Source of the DNA: Desulfomonile sp963700305
GTDB lineage: Bacteria; Desulfobacterota; Desulfomonilia; Desulfomonilales; Desulfomonilaceae
Direction: 5' to 3'
Length of the DNA: 64,000 nt
Assembly: GCA_963700305.1 (NCBI GenBank)
Contig: CAVOXB010000027.1
Span: 186,001-250,000 of the forward strand
A program made the position numbers and the translations under genes. Below are positions 28,765-37,374 of the stretch, piece by piece. Below the pieces are notes generated by a model, which saw only the letters and a program-made list of their open reading frames with translations, made no database searches and was not told the origin of the DNA. How positions within the stretch are numbered: the stretch's first letter is position 1; the number at the start of each line of letters is the position of its first letter.

Positions 28765-29034
28765 TTGATTAATAGGGATAACTCACGACAGAAAAGGCCT
28801 TACCAGGGCCAAGGAGGAAATGTTTTGGAGAGATGCAAGACTTGTGGAAAAGAGTACACCGCGAATCAGACCATGACTTACTCGGTGTACGGTTACTGTT
28901 CATGGGATTGCCTAATGAACAAAAACAATCGTAATAACAATCGCAATAACAACTCCAATCGACCCAATCGCAGAAATAATACGGGCCAAAGGAACGAAGG
29001 CGGACATCGTTCCAAATGGGCACAGAACTACTAA
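28765..29034 (+). CDS. Small zinc-ribbon protein with Asn/Arg-rich tail
   Basis: About 89 residues if started at TTG 28765, which has ggag seven bases upstream. An ATG at 28753 is in frame but without a ribosome-binding site. A compact cysteine motif, CKTCGKEY...YCSWDC, is a treble-clef/zinc-ribbon type site, and the remaining 35 residues are almost only Asn, Arg, Gly and Gln (NNRNNNRNNNSNRPNRRNN). The tail is probably disordered and may bind nucleic acid. No operon partner. Function unknown. Confidence 0.6.
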   Translation: MINRDNSRQKRPYQGQGGNVLERCKTCGKEYTANQTMTYSVYGYCSWDCLMNKNNRNNNRNNNSNRPNRRNNTGQRNEGGHRSKWAQNY

Positions 29035-29434
29035 TCAGCGCTTCGAATTACAGCAGGTCACCTATTGCGGAAATTAGAGATCCGAAATCCATCGCTTGCG
29101 AGTGATACACGGTTTGAGCTAATATTTGGCTCGAACGTGCGGCTGGGTCTCGCGTAATATCGAGTAGTCAGCAGATTCCCGGGATAATTTTGACTGCAAC
29201 GGACCGGTAGTGCCGGTTCCACGACTGGCTAAAGGCCGTCAAGCCTGTGACGGCTGGAAGGCGCGTCCGTTACCTAACCCCGATTTCCTGGAAACATCAG
29301 CGCGTTTCGCCACTTGGATAACATCCTCAACACGGGTCGATTTCTCATGGTCGGCGTGTAGAGGTCTGTCCAATTCCAGGTCGCGGAGTCTTGTGAGTCT
29401 GCTTTCGTGGCGGTCCGCATACAAAGGTAATAAA
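29035..29434. other. 400-base gap
   Basis: Contains two small hairpins (accggtagtgccggt near 29201 and gccgtcaagcctgtgacggc near 29234) and nothing else I can support. The upstream extension of the peptidase frame covers part of it but lacks coding character. Confidence 0.45.
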
Positions 29435-30922
29435 GTGAGCCAGTTGACTGTAAAGAAGATTATGGAAGAAATTGCAGCTATTCATGAGGAACTGGGAAGA
29501 CTCTCTGTTGACCAGCTTCTCGGAACACCTTCAGCCGCAAGTACTACGGATATTCTAGAATCTCACCCCACACCCCTGAGACCTAAGACCCTGGCTTTTC
29601 TCCGCAAGGCAGCCGGTTCGGCTGAAATTCCTGAAGAAGCTGACAAAGCAGAACGCGTTCTCTTCGCTTGCATGGATCTCATGATAGAAGAGCAGACGGC
29701 GTCTATCGGCGACATGCTGCGTTTCTACACTGAACGCGGGCGAATGATCGTGGGAGGTCAGAAAATACCAACCGCTGAGGTCGTCCCCTGGTTGCAGACC
29801 CAGTCAGATTTCCTGAAGCGGGAAGAGATGCAAAATGAGAACCGCATCTTTTTCAAAGGAATCATCAATCCGATGCTTCTGGCAATGCTGGAGCTCACCG
29901 TACGGACCGTTACCGAACGCCTGGGATTCGAAAATTACGCTAAATTCATTGAGGCGAAGAAGCAGGTATCTTTTGATGAGCAGGCTCAGTATTTTGAAGA
30001 TTTTTTAGCTGAGACGCGAAGCACTTATTTGCAGCGCATCACTCCGTGGGTGGAAAAGAAAATTGGGCGGCCTTTCAAGGAGTTGAGCCGGTATCATGCT
30101 CTCTACCTACTCAGGATAAGACGTTTTGACAAGCATTTCCCTGCGAGCGGTCTCAAAGATCTCGTCGCGCGCACTTGCTCCGGCCTGGGATTCGATGTGA
30201 CTGCACGACCGGACGTCGTGATGGATGTCTCAGATTATGGGGCAAAGAGTCCTGACGGTATGTGCGTGGGAGTCCAGGTCCCGGGTGAAATCTATGTGGT
30301 GATGAAGCCTGTGGGCGGACTGATCGATGTAGAGACTCTCTTGCACGAGACAGGACACGCTTTCTTTCTTAGCCATTTCGATCCATCGCTTTCCATCGCC
30401 TATAGGCGGTTGAGGAGATCGTCGGCCCTTGACGAGGCGTTTGCTTTTCTTTTCATGAACCTCATAGAAAACCGCACCTGGCTGACGAGTATCGCTGGCC
30501 TGAGCCCGGAAGAGGCGGAATCGCTCAGCGATTTGTTCCAGACGAAAAAGTTGTGTCTCATACGACGCTACATGGGAAAATTCCTTGCTGAAAAGGAACT
30601 CCATGAAAGCCGAGAAATAAAGAATTCGGAACCGTATTGCCGTAGACTCAGAGAGGCGACCGGGTTCGTGTATGAACCCGAGGGCTATTTGATCGATATG
30701 GAGTCGGATTTTTATGCATTGGATTATTTGTCCGCGTGGGCTGGAGCGGAGACCCTGCGAGACTTTCTGGAACTCCGTTTCGGAGAAGACTGGTTCAAAA
30801 TGCCGACTGCAGGACTATTCCTGAAAGAAATCGCCTCCAATGGGAGAAAATATTCCTTGCGGGATGCTCTTGTGAAATTCTGTGGCCGAGAGCCACGCTT
30901 GCCGGATTTTTCAGCAAATTGA
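29435..30922 (+). CDS. M3-like zinc metallopeptidase
   Basis: 495 residues from GTG 29435, which has aaagg at the right distance. The longer open frame upstream looks non-coding. The catalytic site is LLHETGHAFF (HExxH with Gly before the second His, as in M3 oligopeptidases), and a downstream glutamate in SSALDEAFAFLF probably provides the third zinc ligand. The all-helical flanks fit the M3/oligoendopeptidase F fold, but the overall length is shorter than PepF (about 600). Probably cytoplasmic, as no signal peptide is seen. Single gene. Substrate not predictable. Confidence 0.75.
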   Translation: MSQLTVKKIMEEIAAIHEELGRLSVDQLLGTPSAASTTDILESHPTPLRPKTLAFLRKAAGSAEIPEEADKAERVLFACMDLMIEEQTASIGDMLRFYTERGRMIVGGQKIPTAEVVPWLQTQSDFLKREEMQNENRIFFKGIINPMLLAMLELTVRTVTERLGFENYAKFIEAKKQVSFDEQAQYFEDFLAETRSTYLQRITPWVEKKIGRPFKELSRYHALYLLRIRRFDKHFPASGLKDLVARTCSGLGFDVTARPDVVMDVSDYGAKSPDGMCVGVQVPGEIYVVMKPVGGLIDVETLLHETGHAFFLSHFDPSLSIAYRRLRRSSALDEAFAFLFMNLIENRTWLTSIAGLSPEEAESLSDLFQTKKLCLIRRYMGKFLAEKELHESREIKNSEPYCRRLREATGFVYEPEGYLIDMESDFYALDYLSAWAGAETLRDFLELRFGEDWFKMPTAGLFLKEIASNGRKYSLRDALVKFCGREPRLPDFSAN

Positions 30923-31021
30923 GAGTGCGAGATGTACACTTCTTTTGAGAAGATTCGCATTTCGAGGAGCGAAGTGACCCAGCGCCTCGCTGGACAATCT
31001 TATCCTTGCGTACTGGCAGCC

Positions 31022-31159
31022 TATAGCAATTGCCAAAAATAATGTCCGTTTCCTAGTTATTCCTGCGAAGGCAGGAATCCAGAATCTGGACCCCGGATCA
31101 AGTCCGGGGTGACGGGTACAATTCCCGTAAATTGGACAAGGATTTTGGCAATTGGTATA
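31022..31159. mobile_element. MITE-like element, subfamily 1 (copy B)
   Basis: A 138-base element with nearly perfect terminal inverted repeats: left TATAGCAATTGCCAAAA, right (reverse complement) TATACCAATTGCCAAAA. It is copy A in inverse orientation. A degraded BIME unit flanks it on the left (30957-31010). The remaining part of the gap 30923-31405, up to metX, shows no gene. I looked for a SAM riboswitch before metX and did not find a convincing one. Confidence 0.8.
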
Positions 31160-31405
31160 ACAGTATTGCTTCACTCGCAATGACACTTTTGGTGCGAGCT
31201 TGGATGCGGCTAGTATTATTGTTTGAGTGCACATTTTGTACAATAAAGCTACAGAGTGTTAATCGAAAGTCTTGATTGTAGAGTGAATTGGTATAGAATG
31301 TGATAGAACTGTAGGGGTCGACAAAAGCCCCCGAGGCTGAGGACGTCCGATTTCGGGACGTGGATCTATTTGACGACCGGGTCATAACCGAACGGCACTT
31401 GTGCT

Positions 31406-32581
31406 ATGGCGTTTGAACCAATCAAAGAATATGCTGATTCTGATGGCAGCTACGGTCAGGCAGAGACCCAATTCGCGGATTTTGACGGAGTCGTCCTCGA
31501 ATCTGGAGCGTTTCTCGGGCCTCTGACAGTGGCCTATGAGACGTACGGTACACTTTCGCCTGCCATGGATAATGCTGTCCTTATTCTCCATGCTCTATCC
31601 GGTGATGCTCATGCCGCGGGGATTGACGAGAATGGCAGAATCGGCTGGTGGGATGCCATGATTGGCCCAGGCAAAGGAATAGACACCGACAAGTACTTCG
31701 TTATCAGCTCGAATTGTCTAGGTGGCTGCAAGGGCACTACGGGGCCGCCGAGTATCTGCCCCGTAACAGGCAAGCCTTACGGCCGTAATTTTCCTCTTAT
31801 AACTATGGGCGACATGGTAAACGTGCAGGCAATGCTGGTGAAGCATTTAGGAATAGAGAAGCTTCACAATGTCATCGGCGGATCCATGGGAGGCATGCAG
31901 GCCCTGAAATGGGCGGTTCGCCACTCTGACATGATCAAGTCGGCTGTAGTGATCGCTGCCACCGCAAGGCTATCACCTCAAGGAATCGCCTTTAATTGGG
32001 TCGGGCGCAACGCAATATACTGCGATCCTGCGGGTCCATGCCAAGACGCGGCAGAAGGCCAAGTTTACCAGAGAATGGGAAAAGGATTGGCCGTAGCTCG
32101 CATGATCGGTCATATCACGTATTTGTCCGAAGAAACTATGGAGGCCAAGTTCGGGCGAAAGCTGAGGCTCAAGGACATGAATGGCTACAGCTACAGCTTT
32201 GGAGAAAACGGTAAGGAAGATGGTGAATTCGAAGTCGAGTCCTATCTTCAGCACCAGGGTAGCAGCTTCATGCGTCGATTCGATGAAGACTCGTACGTGA
32301 TAATTACAAAGGCAATAGATTACTTTGATTTAGCCGGCGCTGACGGAGATTTGACTCCTGTCTTCCAGAATATCGAAGCCAAGATGTTGGTGTTGTCTTT
32401 TAATTCGGACTGGCTGTACCCGACATCGATGTCGCTTGCAATCGTGCGCGCATTGCAGGCAGTGAAGAAGCACGTGTCTTTTGTGGAATTGGACCTGCCC
32501 TATGGCCATGATTCCTTTCTCGTCAGTGCGGGCATTCCTACGCTGACTCGCATCATCAGGGGGTTTCTCAACGGTGTTTAA
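31406..32581 (+). CDS. metX: Homoserine O-acyltransferase
   Basis: 391 residues, alpha/beta-hydrolase fold. Acylates homoserine for methionine synthesis. Motifs: LSGDAHAAG, SSNCLGGCKGTTGP, nucleophile Ser160 in GGSMGGMQALKW, and the catalytic His in PYGHDSFL near the C-terminus. It is similar to MetX acetyltransferases, but acetyl versus succinyl donor cannot be settled by eye. No clear ribosome-binding site precedes ATG 31406, and no better start exists nearby. metW overlaps the 3' end, the common metXW arrangement. Confidence 0.92.
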   Translation: MAFEPIKEYADSDGSYGQAETQFADFDGVVLESGAFLGPLTVAYETYGTLSPAMDNAVLILHALSGDAHAAGIDENGRIGWWDAMIGPGKGIDTDKYFVISSNCLGGCKGTTGPPSICPVTGKPYGRNFPLITMGDMVNVQAMLVKHLGIEKLHNVIGGSMGGMQALKWAVRHSDMIKSAVVIAATARLSPQGIAFNWVGRNAIYCDPAGPCQDAAEGQVYQRMGKGLAVARMIGHITYLSEETMEAKFGRKLRLKDMNGYSYSFGENGKEDGEFEVESYLQHQGSSFMRRFDEDSYVIITKAIDYFDLAGADGDLTPVFQNIEAKMLVLSFNSDWLYPTSMSLAIVRALQAVKKHVSFVELDLPYGHDSFLVSAGIPTLTRIIRGFLNGV

Positions 32582-33203
32582 CGATGCTCCCCAGAACCGA
32601 ACCCCGTTTCATCAATTTGAAGTAGGGTTCGACATCATCATTGACCTGATAACCCCAGGAACGCGCGTGCTTGACTTGGGTTGTGGTTCCGGGACTCTCC
32701 TGCAGAGACTACGGGATGAGAAGGAAGTTGAAGGTTGCGGGGTTGAACTCGACCAGGCAAAGGTCATTAGGTGCATAGAGCGTGGAATAAGGGTTATGAG
32801 CTTGGACTTGGATCAAGGGCTAGAAGGCTTTCCCGATTTCAGCTACGAATACGTTGTTTCTCAGCCGAACTCTCCAGCAGCTCACGAATCCCGAGCGGCT
32901 GGTGAAGGAAATGCTACGTGTGGGATCCAAATCTATAATCGCTTTTCCAAATTTCGGTCACTGGAAGATACTTCTGGGATATGTTGCCACCGGCCGCACT
33001 CCAACCGTGGACGCGTATCCGGACCCCGGTACAATTCTCCGGATATTCATCGAATAACAATCAATGATTTTAGAGACTTTGTGAACAAAATCGGCGCAAG
33101 GATCGAAAGGGAAATATTCATAACGGAGAATGTCTCACGACCTAACATCTTCTGGCCCAATCGTAGGTCCGAATGGGGATGTTTTCAAATTTCCGGGGCC
33201 TGA
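32574..33203 (+). CDS. metW: MetW methyltransferase-like protein, two compensating frameshifts
   Basis: About 209 residues. GTG start inside the metX end. The N-terminal SAM-binding motif VLDLGCGSGTLLQRL is intact. The frame breaks near 32857 (one extra t in ttt, within the YEYVVLSRTLQQL segment), and again near 33027 (one base missing, giving AYPDPWYNSPDIHRITI after repair). The two cancel, so the original stop is kept. Known MetW partners MetX and stimulates homoserine acylation. Its presence beside metX agrees with that. Two cancelling single-base changes in a conserved gene suggest sequencing error. Confidence 0.85.
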   Translation: MFNDAPQNRTPFHQFEVGFDIIIDLITPGTRVLDLGCGSGTLLQRLRDEKEVEGCGVELDQAKVIRCIERGIRVMSLDLDQGLEGFPDFSYEYVVSQPNSPAAHESRAAGEGNATCGIQIYNRFSKFRSLEDTSGICCHRPHSNRGRVSGPRYNSPDIHRITINDFRDFVNKIGARIEREIFITENVSRPNIFWPNRRSEWGCFQISGA

Positions 33204-33408
33204 TGAGATAATCAACTCGGACGTAATGTTTCCTGTGCCTTGAGCGTCTGCCACAGGCTCTGAAGTTGAAGTCTACCTGAAAAATCAGCGTGTGTGCCTG
33301 TTTCTTCTTGCCGTAACGTATGACAGCCGTGTAAAACTTATGGATATCTCATTCCCAATTATGCGATCTGGTATAAGGGTCTTGTTTGAGGTTGACTGAA
33401 GGAGCGAA

Positions 33409-34152
33409 ATGGTCAACAGATTTTATGTTTACGACGAAGAGATAGTGTTTTCCCTTGTTGAGGAGCCGGATTTTTTCAGGATGAAGATTGAGCGGCCTAC
33501 AATAGAGGAAGAACACGTCGAAGAATTCATGGACAAGACCGTTGAATGGTTGAGCACCAACCCTGACAAAGGAATCCTGATAGATTTTGAAGGCGTTAGG
33601 TCCATCTGTTCCGAATTTACGGTGTACCTTTCCCGGTACTACCAGGATATAAAGGCGCGTGGATTGAACGTGCGCTTTGTCAATGTGGCGCCTGGTATCG
33701 AACCGTTCATCGATGTCTCCAATATAACCATAGTGATGAGCATCCCCACGAAGCCTGTCGTGAGCGCTAAGCAATTGCTTCTGGATCTCAGAAACAATCT
33801 TACTGACAGACAGCTGATGCGAAAACACGGTTTATCAAAAAAGGGACTTGCCAGCCTTTTCAGGAAATTGTTGCACAAGAAGTTGATTACTCGTAAAGAA
33901 TTAGCCAAACGCATGGGAATTGAAACCTGTGAGATAACCGTAAAGTTAGAGGGCTTCGGAGCCAGCAAACTTACCATTGAAGCCGCTGAAGTGCTTAAGG
34001 ATCTTTCCGAAGACGTGACTGACGGAGAATTGATGCGTAAGTACAAGCTTTCTCCCAAAGGGCTTCAGAGTCTAATGAGGAAGCTCTACCAAAAGGGCCT
34101 GGTCAATAAAGATGACCTCCTTAATCGAAAAAAGTTACCGGATGACAGCTAA
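33409..34152 (+). CDS. STAS-like protein with two helical repeats
   Basis: 247 residues. Residues about 20-115 resemble a STAS (anti-sigma antagonist-like) domain: GILIDFEGVRSICSEFTVYL, a helix, and GLNVRFVNVAPGIEPFIDVS. The C-terminal half holds two copies of a helical unit: DLRNNLTDRQLMRKHGLSKKGLASLFRKLLHKKLI and DLSEDVTDGELMRKYKLSPKGLQSLMRKLYQKGLV (each is quoted in parts of a longer repeat). The unit LMxKYxLSxKGLxSLxxKL looks like a helix-turn-helix-type module. The usual phosphorylated serine of STAS is not obvious. Inference: a signalling adaptor that binds DNA or a partner through the repeats. It stands alone between metW and hisS. Confidence 0.6.
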   Translation: MVNRFYVYDEEIVFSLVEEPDFFRMKIERPTIEEEHVEEFMDKTVEWLSTNPDKGILIDFEGVRSICSEFTVYLSRYYQDIKARGLNVRFVNVAPGIEPFIDVSNITIVMSIPTKPVVSAKQLLLDLRNNLTDRQLMRKHGLSKKGLASLFRKLLHKKLITRKELAKRMGIETCEITVKLEGFGASKLTIEAAEVLKDLSEDVTDGELMRKYKLSPKGLQSLMRKLYQKGLVNKDDLLNRKKLPDDS

Positions 34153-34229
34153 GTAGTCTCCTGAAATCCCAGACGCAAGTCTTATCTCGACATTTTCCGC
34201 AAAAACGGGCAAAACTCGCCTCACTATAC

Positions 34230-34258
34230 TTGACCGCCAAAATCATTGTATCTAATAT
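34230..34258 (+). promoter_or_regulatory. Promoter of hisS-aspS
   Basis: TTGACC (34230-34235), a 17-base spacer and TAATAT (34253-34258), close to the sigma-70 consensus and 55 bases before the hisS start. Confidence 0.65.
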
Positions 34259-34313
34259 GAACAATTTGCTTGCCGGCGGGTTTCCCGTTCCGGTTTGAAG
34301 AGGGAAGAAATTT

Positions 34314-35567
34314 ATGATCAGACTCATAAAAGGATTCCATGACATCCTGCCGGATGAAACCTCAAAATGGGGATTCATTGTCCGAACCGCAGCGGAGACT
34401 CTTGAGCGGTTCGGGTTCCGCGAGATTGTCACTCCTGTGATGGAACGAACCGAGCTGTTCGTGCGCGGGATAGGTCAGGTCACAGATATTGTTGAAAAGG
34501 AGATGTACACTTTCGAGGATCGCAGCGGAGACTCTCTCAGTCTGAGGCCTGAAGCCACTGCGGGAATTCTCAGAGCAGTTGTGGAACATTCATTGTTGCG
34601 CCGTGAGCCCATTTTGAAGGTCTACACCATAGGCCCCATGTTCCGGCGTGAACGACCCTCCAAAGGCAGATTCCGACAATTCTTTCAGATAAACGCCGAG
34701 GTTCTAGGCGATGACTCGCCGTTCACCGACGCGGAGGCTATCAGCGCTTCCCACGCGATAATGACGAACATCGGCGCGTCTGGATTAATGATGGAAATCA
34801 ATTCCGTAGGATGCCAGCAGTGCAGGGGTGATTTCCGCGCCAAATTGAGACAATTTCTGGAGCCACACTTTGACGAGCTATGTCCGGATTGCCAACGAAG
34901 ATACGAGGCAAATCCACTTCGTATTTTGGACTGCAAGGTAGACCGGTGCATAGCGATCTCAAAAGATGCCCCTATAATCACCGATAGCCTGGACGAAGGC
35001 TGTAAGGAACATTTTCAAAAGGTGCAAGACATATTGAACCTCCTGGAAATTCCGTTTCGTGTTGAGCCACGAATGGTCCGGGGTCTAGATTATTACACGC
35101 GTACGGCGTTCGAGATAGTACACGAGGAACTCGGGAGATCCAAGGCAGTTGGCGGAGGCGGACGATATGATACGCTTCTGAAGGAATTGGGCGGTCCCGA
35201 CGCTTCGGGCATCGGCTTTGCCATAGGATTGGAGCGTCTTGAAATGGGTGTTCCTGATGGAGATCCGCGTTATATTCGCAGCGCGGATGTTTACGTAGCT
35301 GTCCTCGGTGATAAGGCAAGAGAAACAGGAATTCGCATCGTAGACTCGCTTCGCCGTCAGGGGATATCAACGGAAACGCGCTATACAGGGGCGAGTTTGA
35401 AATCACAGATGAAAGTCGCGGACAAGGTCAGGGCCAAGAAGGTCCTCATGATCGGCGATGATGAGCTGTCCCGGCAGGAAGTGACTGTCAGGGACATGCA
35501 GAGCGGTGCGCAATTTAGTGTGAACATGGACGATATAGCATCTTACCTACAAGGAGATAAACGTTGA
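34314..35567 (+). CDS. hisS: Histidyl-tRNA synthetase
   Basis: 417 residues, class II synthetase. Motif 1 region IKGFHDILPDE at the start, motif 2 as MFRRERPSKGRFRQFFQIN, the histidine-binding motif GLDYYTRTAFEI and motif 3 GGGGRYDTL...GIGFAIGLERL. The anticodon-binding domain occupies about the last 90 residues. gagggaag precedes the ATG. The stop overlaps the TTG start of aspS, so the two synthetases are translationally coupled. Confidence 0.97.
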   Translation: MIRLIKGFHDILPDETSKWGFIVRTAAETLERFGFREIVTPVMERTELFVRGIGQVTDIVEKEMYTFEDRSGDSLSLRPEATAGILRAVVEHSLLRREPILKVYTIGPMFRRERPSKGRFRQFFQINAEVLGDDSPFTDAEAISASHAIMTNIGASGLMMEINSVGCQQCRGDFRAKLRQFLEPHFDELCPDCQRRYEANPLRILDCKVDRCIAISKDAPIITDSLDEGCKEHFQKVQDILNLLEIPFRVEPRMVRGLDYYTRTAFEIVHEELGRSKAVGGGGRYDTLLKELGGPDASGIGFAIGLERLEMGVPDGDPRYIRSADVYVAVLGDKARETGIRIVDSLRRQGISTETRYTGASLKSQMKVADKVRAKKVLMIGDDELSRQEVTVRDMQSGAQFSVNMDDIASYLQGDKR

Positions 35568-37357
35568 AACCCGACACCTTGGACGGATGGGAAAGAACGC
35601 ATCTGTCAAATGATATAACGGAAAAGGATCTGGATACAGAAATCATCGTGATGGGTTGGGTTCTGCGGCGCAGAGATCACGGCGGGGTCATTTTCGTTGA
35701 TCTCAGAGACAGAAAGGGCACGGTTCAGTTGGTGTTCAACCCTGAATTCTCGCCGACATCTCATGCGGCCGCACATGTTCTTAGGCCGGAATGGGTCATC
35801 GCTGCCAAGGGCTTCGTCAGAACGCGGCCTCAGGAATCGATAAATCCGGAGCTTCCCACAGGAACGGTCGAGATATTCGTGGACCGTGTCAAGATTCTCA
35901 ACCGCGCTGATGCCCCTCCTTTTCCGATTGATGATGATACGCCGCCAACGGACGCTGTACGCTATAAATATCGCTATCTTGACCTGAGGCGAAGCGATGG
36001 CGCAAGACGCAACCTCCTGGTTAGGCATCAGATAATTTCGACGATCAGGGGATTCCTCGACAATGAGGGTTTCGTTGATATTGAGACGCCTTTTCTCACC
36101 ACAAGCACTCCGGAAGGCGCGAGGGATTACCTTGTGCCGAGTAGGATTGCGCCTGGAAGCTTCTACGCTCTGCCCCAATCACCGCAAATCTTCAAACAGC
36201 TGCTTATGGTGGCAGGATTTGAGCGTTACTACCAGATCGTCAGGTGTTTCCGTGATGAGGATCTTCGGGCTGACCGTCAGCCGGAATTTACCCAGCTTGA
36301 TATTGAGACTTCTTTTATAGAGGAAAAACGGCTCTTTGAGATTATGGAAGAAATGATGGCGAAAATTCTTCGAGAAATTCTCGAAATTCCTCTCGCCCTA
36401 CCATTTCCCGCGTTAACTTATGAAGAAGCGATGAGAAGATTCGGGCTGGACAAGCCGGATGTGCGCTTTGGCATGGAACTGCGTGACATAAGCGACATAG
36501 TGCGCAATACGGGCTTTGGGGTATTCAAGGCGGCCGTGGAAAACGGCGGGATTGTCAAAGTCCTCAAGGTGGAGAAAGGTGAACGCCTCTCCCGCAAGGA
36601 CCTCGATGATTTGCGGGATTTCGCTGCGATTTACGGAGGAAAAGGCGTTGCATACACCAGAATAAAAGAGGGCGGTGAATGGCAGTCGCCTATAGCGAAA
36701 TTCCTAACCCCTGAAGAGCGTTTTGCGATCAACGATCGAGTTGAAGCCGTTCCTGGAGACGTGATCCTGTTCGGAGCAGATTCCAGCCGCATAGTGAACG
36801 ACGTCCTCGGGAATCTAAGGAATCATTTGGCTGCAAAGCTGGAGGAAATCCCCAAGGATCAATTCAAATTCGTTTGGATTACAGAATTCCCGATGTTCGA
36901 ATATGATGAAGAAGAGCAACGCTATCAAGCCATGCACCACCCATTCACGTCCCCGAGAGAGGAAGACCTGGATCTCTTGGAAAAAGAGCCGCTAAAAGTC
37001 CGGGCCAGGGCGTACGATTTAGTATTGAACGGATCGGAAGTTGGTGGCGGAAGCATGAGAATTTACCGCAGCGATGTGCAGGAGCGGGTTTTCTCTGCTC
37101 TCGGGATAGACGAGGAGCAAGCTCGTGAGAAGTTCGGTTTTCTCCTGGAGGCGCTTCGTTTCGGGGCACCGCCTCACGGAGGAATAGCGTTCGGTGTCGA
37201 CCGTTTGGTGTCGATTCTAACCGGGTCGGAATCTATCCGGGACGTAATAGCTTTCCCCAAGACGCAGAAAGCGACGTGTCCCATGACAGGAGCGCCCGCT
37301 CCAGTCACCCCGGAGCAGTTGAAAGAATTGTGCCTGAATGTTTTGACCAAGAAATAA
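35564..37357 (+). CDS. aspS: Aspartyl-tRNA synthetase
   Basis: 597 residues, bacterial type: N-terminal OB anticodon-binding domain (VMGWVLRRRDHGGVIFVDLRDR), class II core with motif 2 FRDEDLRADRQPEFTQLDIE, the bacterial GAD insertion in the middle, and motif 3 GGIAFGVDRLVSILTG. Started at TTG 35564 with an ideal aaggagat site, four bases overlapping hisS. A leading ATG in frame is not available nearer. Whether it is discriminating or also charges tRNA-Asn cannot be decided from sequence. No gatCAB genes are in the window. Confidence 0.96.
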   Translation: MKPDTLDGWERTHLSNDITEKDLDTEIIVMGWVLRRRDHGGVIFVDLRDRKGTVQLVFNPEFSPTSHAAAHVLRPEWVIAAKGFVRTRPQESINPELPTGTVEIFVDRVKILNRADAPPFPIDDDTPPTDAVRYKYRYLDLRRSDGARRNLLVRHQIISTIRGFLDNEGFVDIETPFLTTSTPEGARDYLVPSRIAPGSFYALPQSPQIFKQLLMVAGFERYYQIVRCFRDEDLRADRQPEFTQLDIETSFIEEKRLFEIMEEMMAKILREILEIPLALPFPALTYEEAMRRFGLDKPDVRFGMELRDISDIVRNTGFGVFKAAVENGGIVKVLKVEKGERLSRKDLDDLRDFAAIYGGKGVAYTRIKEGGEWQSPIAKFLTPEERFAINDRVEAVPGDVILFGADSSRIVNDVLGNLRNHLAAKLEEIPKDQFKFVWITEFPMFEYDEEEQRYQAMHHPFTSPREEDLDLLEKEPLKVRARAYDLVLNGSEVGGGSMRIYRSDVQERVFSALGIDEEQAREKFGFLLEALRFGAPPHGGIAFGVDRLVSILTGSESIRDVIAFPKTQKATCPMTGAPAPVTPEQLKELCLNVLTKK

Positions 37358-37374
37358 GAAGGAGGAGAGCCGTT

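Noticed and set aside
29210..29434. 75-residue N-terminal extension of the M3-like peptidase
   Set aside because: The extension is Ser/Arg-rich without family similarity, whereas GTG 29435 has a good ribosome-binding site and a helix-forming N-terminus.
31160..31405. SAM riboswitch before metX
   Set aside because: Methionine genes often have one and a few short stems exist, but the conserved cores of the SAM riboswitch classes I know could not be recognised.
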